A stretch of DNA of 37,488 nt from positions 1-37,488 of the forward strand of contig CAVIFU010000013.1 of assembly GCA_963642145.1 (NCBI GenBank), written 5' to 3'. This stretch comes from Stercoripulliclostridium_A sp963642145. GTDB lineage: Bacteria; Bacillota; Clostridia; Christensenellales; DTU072. Below are positions 34,467 through 37,488 of this stretch, piece by piece (within the stretch, counting starts at the first letter, position 1; each line of letters starts with the position of its first letter). Below the pieces are notes generated by a model, which was not told the origin of the DNA, did not search any database, and saw only the letters and a program-made list of their open reading frames with translations. Made by a program: the position numbers and the translations under genes.

Positions 34467-34495
34467 ATTATACCGCAAAAGTTATCAATAGTCAA
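34467..34495 (-). promoter_or_regulatory. alaS: Promoter of alaS
   Basis: TTGACT (34490-34495), 17-base spacer, TATAAT (34467-34472). The leader to the ATG is only about 28 bases, too short for a T-box riboswitch. Confidence 0.88.
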
Positions 34496-34587
34496 AGAAT
34501 TGCGTCTATAAACAAAAATTATCCGAGCCTAATATGAATTACGATAAATCTTCCGAAAATTCATTCTTCTACGGCGTACAAAACGAA

Positions 34588-34625
34588 AAAGCGAAACTCC
34601 GCTAAAATAAGCAAAGTCTCGCTTT
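34588..34625 (-). terminator. Terminator of the EEP-family gene
   Basis: On the minus strand AAAGCGA pairs with TCGCTTT (plus a partly paired GACT/AGTT extension), followed by TTTTCGTTTT. It lies 30 bases beyond the stop codon. Confidence 0.7.
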
Positions 34626-34654
34626 AATCAATCGTTTTTGTAGCCTCGGATAAG

Positions 34655-35743
34655 TTATTTGAGGATAAATTTCATTACGACCGGGCTGTGATCGGAGTAG
34701 GTAAATCCCGTTTTTATGTTTTGGAGGCTTGTGACTTCCACGTTTTTGCCGACGAGGAACCCGTCTACGATTATCGTGAAATTGCCCTCTTTGTACGGTT
34801 CGTCGCAATTACGGCAGGTGGGGTTGAGAACGTCTCCGTCATACTTATCCGCACGTGTCAAGCCTTGATACGTGTCCAAAAGTTCTATCGGGAACGGTTG
34901 CGCCCAGCCGAAATCGACATTACCGCCGCCGTTAAGCAATTGCGTGGAATTGCCGGTAAAGTCGTGGTTGAAGTCGCCTCCGCAAACGACGTAATTGCCT
35001 TTATCGTACTCGGAATTCATCTCGCCGAGCAACATGTTCATCTGCGCCGAGCGTATCTCGTCGGAACCGCCGTACGCCGATAGATGCACGTTGAAAAGCA
35101 CGAGTTCTTTGCCGTTCTCCGTAGGCACGCGCGTTACGGTGTAACAACGGTCAAGATCCAAGAACTTGGACATCCCGGTGGATATCGGCAAGCTCCTACG
35201 CGTTGAAGAAGTAATCTTTACGTTGCTGTACGTCAGCATACCGCTGTTGGACTTGCCGTGCGGCTCGAATATCGGGTAAAAGAGGTACGCCGAATGGTAG
35301 TTGACGGCAAACACCGAGTCGTAATCCGTAAAGTACGGCGCTATCAGCTCGCGCTCGTCTATATGGTAGCTACGCGTGGAATCCGTGTCTACTTCTTGGA
35401 AAAACACAAAATCCGGGTTGTAGTTTTTTACGGTGGTCGCGCCGAGGTTTATGCAAGTTTTGACGCTGTCCGCGCTCTTTGCCCTTGACTCTTTGCCTCC
35501 GTCCATAAAGAAGGTAAAGTCCGCGGTATAGGCACCGAATCCCATATTTTGGGTAACTATAGTGTATTCTTTGCCAATCTCGGCACTGCTTGCGGAAGCG
35601 TTGCCGGCAGGAGTTAACGCCAAGTTATCCTCTATGCGCGAATAGGAGAATACCACGTATCCCACATATCCCAAAACCACAAGCACTACTACTATGAGTA
35701 TGCTTGCTATTACTTTCAAAGTTGTTTTAACTGCCTTTTTCAT
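34655..35743 (-). CDS. Membrane-anchored endonuclease/exonuclease/phosphatase-family protein
   Basis: A 362-residue protein. A single N-terminal hydrophobic helix (about 8-32) with a basic N-terminus anchors it with the enzyme domain outside. The catalytic motifs of the EEP fold (metal-dependent phosphodiesterases such as sphingomyelinase or DNase I) are all present: TQNMGFG (about 63-69), FFQEVD (about 113-118), NVHLSAYGG, VCGGDFNHD and the final YSDHSPVVMKF. The substrate cannot be told from sequence; a phospholipid or other phosphoester outside the cell is likely. There is no ribosome site: a TTGATT/TACAAT promoter ends six bases before the ATG, so the mRNA should begin at the A of the start codon. 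Confidence 0.88.
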   Translation of the reverse strand: MKKAVKTTLKVIASILIVVVLVVLGYVGYVVFSYSRIEDNLALTPAGNASASSAEIGKEYTIVTQNMGFGAYTADFTFFMDGGKESRAKSADSVKTCINLGATTVKNYNPDFVFFQEVDTDSTRSYHIDERELIAPYFTDYDSVFAVNYHSAYLFYPIFEPHGKSNSGMLTYSNVKITSSTRRSLPISTGMSKFLDLDRCYTVTRVPTENGKELVLFNVHLSAYGGSDEIRSAQMNMLLGEMNSEYDKGNYVVCGGDFNHDFTGNSTQLLNGGGNVDFGWAQPFPIELLDTYQGLTRADKYDGDVLNPTCRNCDEPYKEGNFTIIVDGFLVGKNVEVTSLQNIKTGFTYSDHSPVVMKFILK

Positions 35744-35749
35744 ATTTAT

Positions 35750-35778
35750 ATTGTACCACTACCGCAGAGCAAAATCAA
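35750..35778 (-). promoter_or_regulatory. Promoter of the EEP-family gene (leaderless)
   Basis: TTGATT (35773-35778), 17-base spacer, TACAAT (35750-35755). Only six bases separate the -10 from the start codon, which puts transcription start at or next to the ATG at 35743. Confidence 0.75.
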
Positions 35779-35794
35779 TACATAACATATTTTT

Positions 35795-35808
35795 TGCCAC
35801 GCGTGGCA
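35795..35808. promoter_or_regulatory. 14-bp palindrome upstream of the EEP promoter
   Basis: TGCCACGCGTGGCA is a perfect palindrome about 17 bases upstream of the -35 box. It is not followed by Ts on the minus strand, so it does not look like the terminator of the ATPase gene upstream. An activator or repressor site is possible. Confidence 0.4.
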
Positions 35809-35904
35809 GTCTCACTCGATTTATCTTTTATACACTACGCTTGTATCGCATCTTTCGGCTTATAAGTTCCGAAATATCGCATGCAAACAAAATAAAATCG
35901 AAAA

Positions 35905-37197
35905 TTATAGTTCAAGACTATTCGGGTCTAACAAAAACTCTTTTACTCCGACAATCAGATAACCTTTTTCGTTGCGGCGCGGTTTCATGCTTTTGCCGAC
36001 AACGATTATTTTTTTGAAGGAATCGTTGGTTTTGTCAAACGATTTGGTTTCTTGTTTCATTTTATCTTCATTCGGAATATCGTAAGCCGATTGAATATAA
36101 TAACGTTTATTGCCTTGATTTGCGACAAAGTCAATTTCAAGTTGACGTCTTTCCGATGAACCGCCAACGTTTTCTCTCGTATCTACAACGCCGACGTCAA
36201 CGTTATATCCGCGATAACGTAACTCGTTGTAAATTATATTTTCCGTCAGATGCGTTTCTTCTATCTGTCTGAAATCAAGTCTTGCATTGCGCAAGCCGAC
36301 GTCCTCGAAATATATTTTATATGGCGTACTGATATATTTTTTGCCCTTTACGTCGTATCTGTTTACTTTTGAAAGTATAAACGCTTGTTGCATGTAGGTA
36401 ATATAGTGATCGATAGTAAACGCGCTTAACGACGAATTTTTAACGCTTTTGAAAGTGTTTGCAAGTTTCGTCGGATTGGTCAAAGAAGAAATTCCCGACG
36501 CAATGATATCAAGCAGTTCGCCGATATTTTCGTCCGAGTTGAGGTTATGTCGTTCGACTATATCTCTAAGATAAACATTCTCAAGTTGAGTTTTAAGGTA
36601 ACTTGATTTCTGTTCCGGAGTTTTCATTAAAGCAACCGCCGGCAAGCCGCCGTAAACTATATAATCGTCGAAAGCGTAGTCGAGTCCGTCCTCATAATTG
36701 GCATAAAACTCCGAAAAAGACAACGGCAAAACATGTATTTCGTCACCTCTGCCGGCAAACTCGGTCAATACATCGCTTGACAGAAATTTTGAGTTACTGC
36801 CGGTTACATATAAATCCGTATTTTTTTTGCGTAGATATCCGTTCAGAACAGCCTCGAAACAATCAAGATTTTGCACCTCATCGAGTAGAAGGTAGTACAT
36901 ATCGTTGTCGGTCATTCTTTGCGAAACGTATGCCATAAATTTCTTCGGATCCACTTTCTTTTTATTGGAAACAAGCTCCTGTAAATCTTCTCCGATAAGC
37001 AATAAATCTTCAGCGGAATCAAATGCAAATTTAATGATATGCTCGTCGTTTACGCCGTCTTCTTTCAATTTTTCGTAGAAGATTTCGTTCATAAGATATG
37101 ATTTACCGCACCTTCTGATGCCGGTGATAACTTTTACAAAACCGTTATGACGTCTTATTTGAAGCATTTTTAGGTATTTATCTCTTTTTATCTCCAT
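35905..37197 (-). CDS. AAA-type ATPase with DUF4143-like C-terminus
   Basis: A 430-residue protein. The N-terminal ATPase has the P-loop ITGIRRCGKSYLM (about 25-37 from this start) and the Walker B YYLLLDEVQNLD (about 101-112). The sequence GYLRKKNTDLYVTGSNSKFLSSD follows in two parts, typical of this family. The C-terminal half has the DUF4143 pattern, including YYIQSAYDIPNEDKMKQE, a nuclease-like fold. The family is widespread in gut bacteria and its role is unknown; some members sit with toxin-antitoxin or defence genes. The frame can be read from an upstream GTG (37206), but GAGG lies eight bases before the ATG at 37197, so I use that. It is a single-gene unit, more AT-rich than the operon genes. 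Confidence 0.88.
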   Translation of the reverse strand: MEIKRDKYLKMLQIRRHNGFVKVITGIRRCGKSYLMNEIFYEKLKEDGVNDEHIIKFAFDSAEDLLLIGEDLQELVSNKKKVDPKKFMAYVSQRMTDNDMYYLLLDEVQNLDCFEAVLNGYLRKKNTDLYVTGSNSKFLSSDVLTEFAGRGDEIHVLPLSFSEFYANYEDGLDYAFDDYIVYGGLPAVALMKTPEQKSSYLKTQLENVYLRDIVERHNLNSDENIGELLDIIASGISSLTNPTKLANTFKSVKNSSLSAFTIDHYITYMQQAFILSKVNRYDVKGKKYISTPYKIYFEDVGLRNARLDFRQIEETHLTENIIYNELRYRGYNVDVGVVDTRENVGGSSERRQLEIDFVANQGNKRYYIQSAYDIPNEDKMKQETKSFDKTNDSFKKIIVVGKSMKPRRNEKGYLIVGVKEFLLDPNSLEL

Positions 37198-37250
37198 TTT
37201 AAGCACCTCGATTTAGTTTATTTGGAATGTTTACCACTTTTATTAAGCGT

Positions 37251-37280
37251 ATTATAGCATACTGTTATCCGGTGAGGCAA
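37251..37280 (-). promoter_or_regulatory. Promoter of the DUF4143-type ATPase gene
   Basis: TTGCCT (37275-37280), 18-base spacer ending TGC, TATAAT (37251-37256), about 54 bases before the ATG. Confidence 0.7.
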
Positions 37281-37488
37281 GCACAAACATGCTTATGCAC
37301 TTAATATTTTTGGTAAACAATCCGAAATTCTTAAGTATTATGTCGACTGGTATTTCATTCAACCGCTCGGTTTTATGCCGAAACCAAGCAGTTGCACGAC
37401 TTTATTTACTCCGTACGGTAGCGAACGGCTCCGTCAGGTTTGAGCCCTTCGGGCTACAAACTTGCGCACCCAACCGCATAAATGCGGC
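37281..37488. other. Window end, no recognised gene
   Basis: A plus-strand frame is open from ATG at 37340 to the window edge (about 50 codons, starting MSTGISFNRS), but it has no ribosome site and no recognised family. Two small hairpins lie here: AGCCC/GGGCT inside a GTTTG/CAAAC flank around 37438-37462, and CCGCATAAATGCGG at the very end. I cannot tell whether this is coding, a structured RNA or a repeat. Confidence 0.3.

Overview
The window looks like chromosome from an uncultured low-to-mid GC Gram-positive bacterium, most likely a Clostridia-type Bacillota. This is inferred from strong AGGAGG-type ribosome binding sites, lipobox lipoproteins, a C-terminally membrane-anchored giant surface protein, XRE and TetR regulators, a Firmicutes-type conjugation-ATPase family and near-consensus TTGACA/TATAAT promoters. 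No rRNA or species marker is present, so the assignment stays at that level. Almost every gene lies on the minus strand.

Layout. (1) 1-1.84 kb: an AT-rich, probably acquired type II restriction-modification pair next to a tRNA-3'-end-like remnant. (2) 2.0-2.26 kb: an initiator tRNA with its own promoter and two terminators. (3) 2.4-5.9 kb: a membrane-linked XRE regulator followed by a large lipoprotein with MBG repeats and a beta-propeller-like region. (4) 5.9-7.8 kb: small accessory genes, a gene remnant, an XRE regulator, overlapping divergent promoters, and two near-duplicate zinc-ribbon membrane proteins preceded by a short leader ORF. (5) 7.9-10.7 kb: oleate hydratase divergent from a TetR-family regulator.

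(6) 10.7-32.5 kb is the centrepiece: a roughly 21.7-kb minus-strand gene train with tight spacing. In transcription order it encodes an MBG-repeat lipoprotein, a VirD4/TraG-like coupling ATPase, a 2484-residue surface protein, a VirB2-like two-helix pilin candidate, a small lipoprotein, a VirB6/TrbL-like membrane channel protein with an Asn/Asp-rich tail, a VirB4-like ATPase carrying an N-terminal two-helix segment, an ECF sigma factor, a 61-residue protein and a 1373-residue protein with an internal duplication. There is a coupling ATPase, channel and pilin candidate, but no relaxase, integrase, recognisable VirB8 or cell-wall hydrolase. The best reading is a chromosomal, possibly non-conjugative type IV secretion-like system with its own sigma factor, surface proteins and candidate cargo. 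That role is inference.

(7) 32.6-37.5 kb: a strikingly short alanyl-tRNA synthetase with its own promoter and no room for a T-box, a membrane-anchored endonuclease/exonuclease/phosphatase-family protein predicted to be translated from a leaderless mRNA, and a DUF4143-type AAA ATPase. The last ~200 bases hold no feature I can name.
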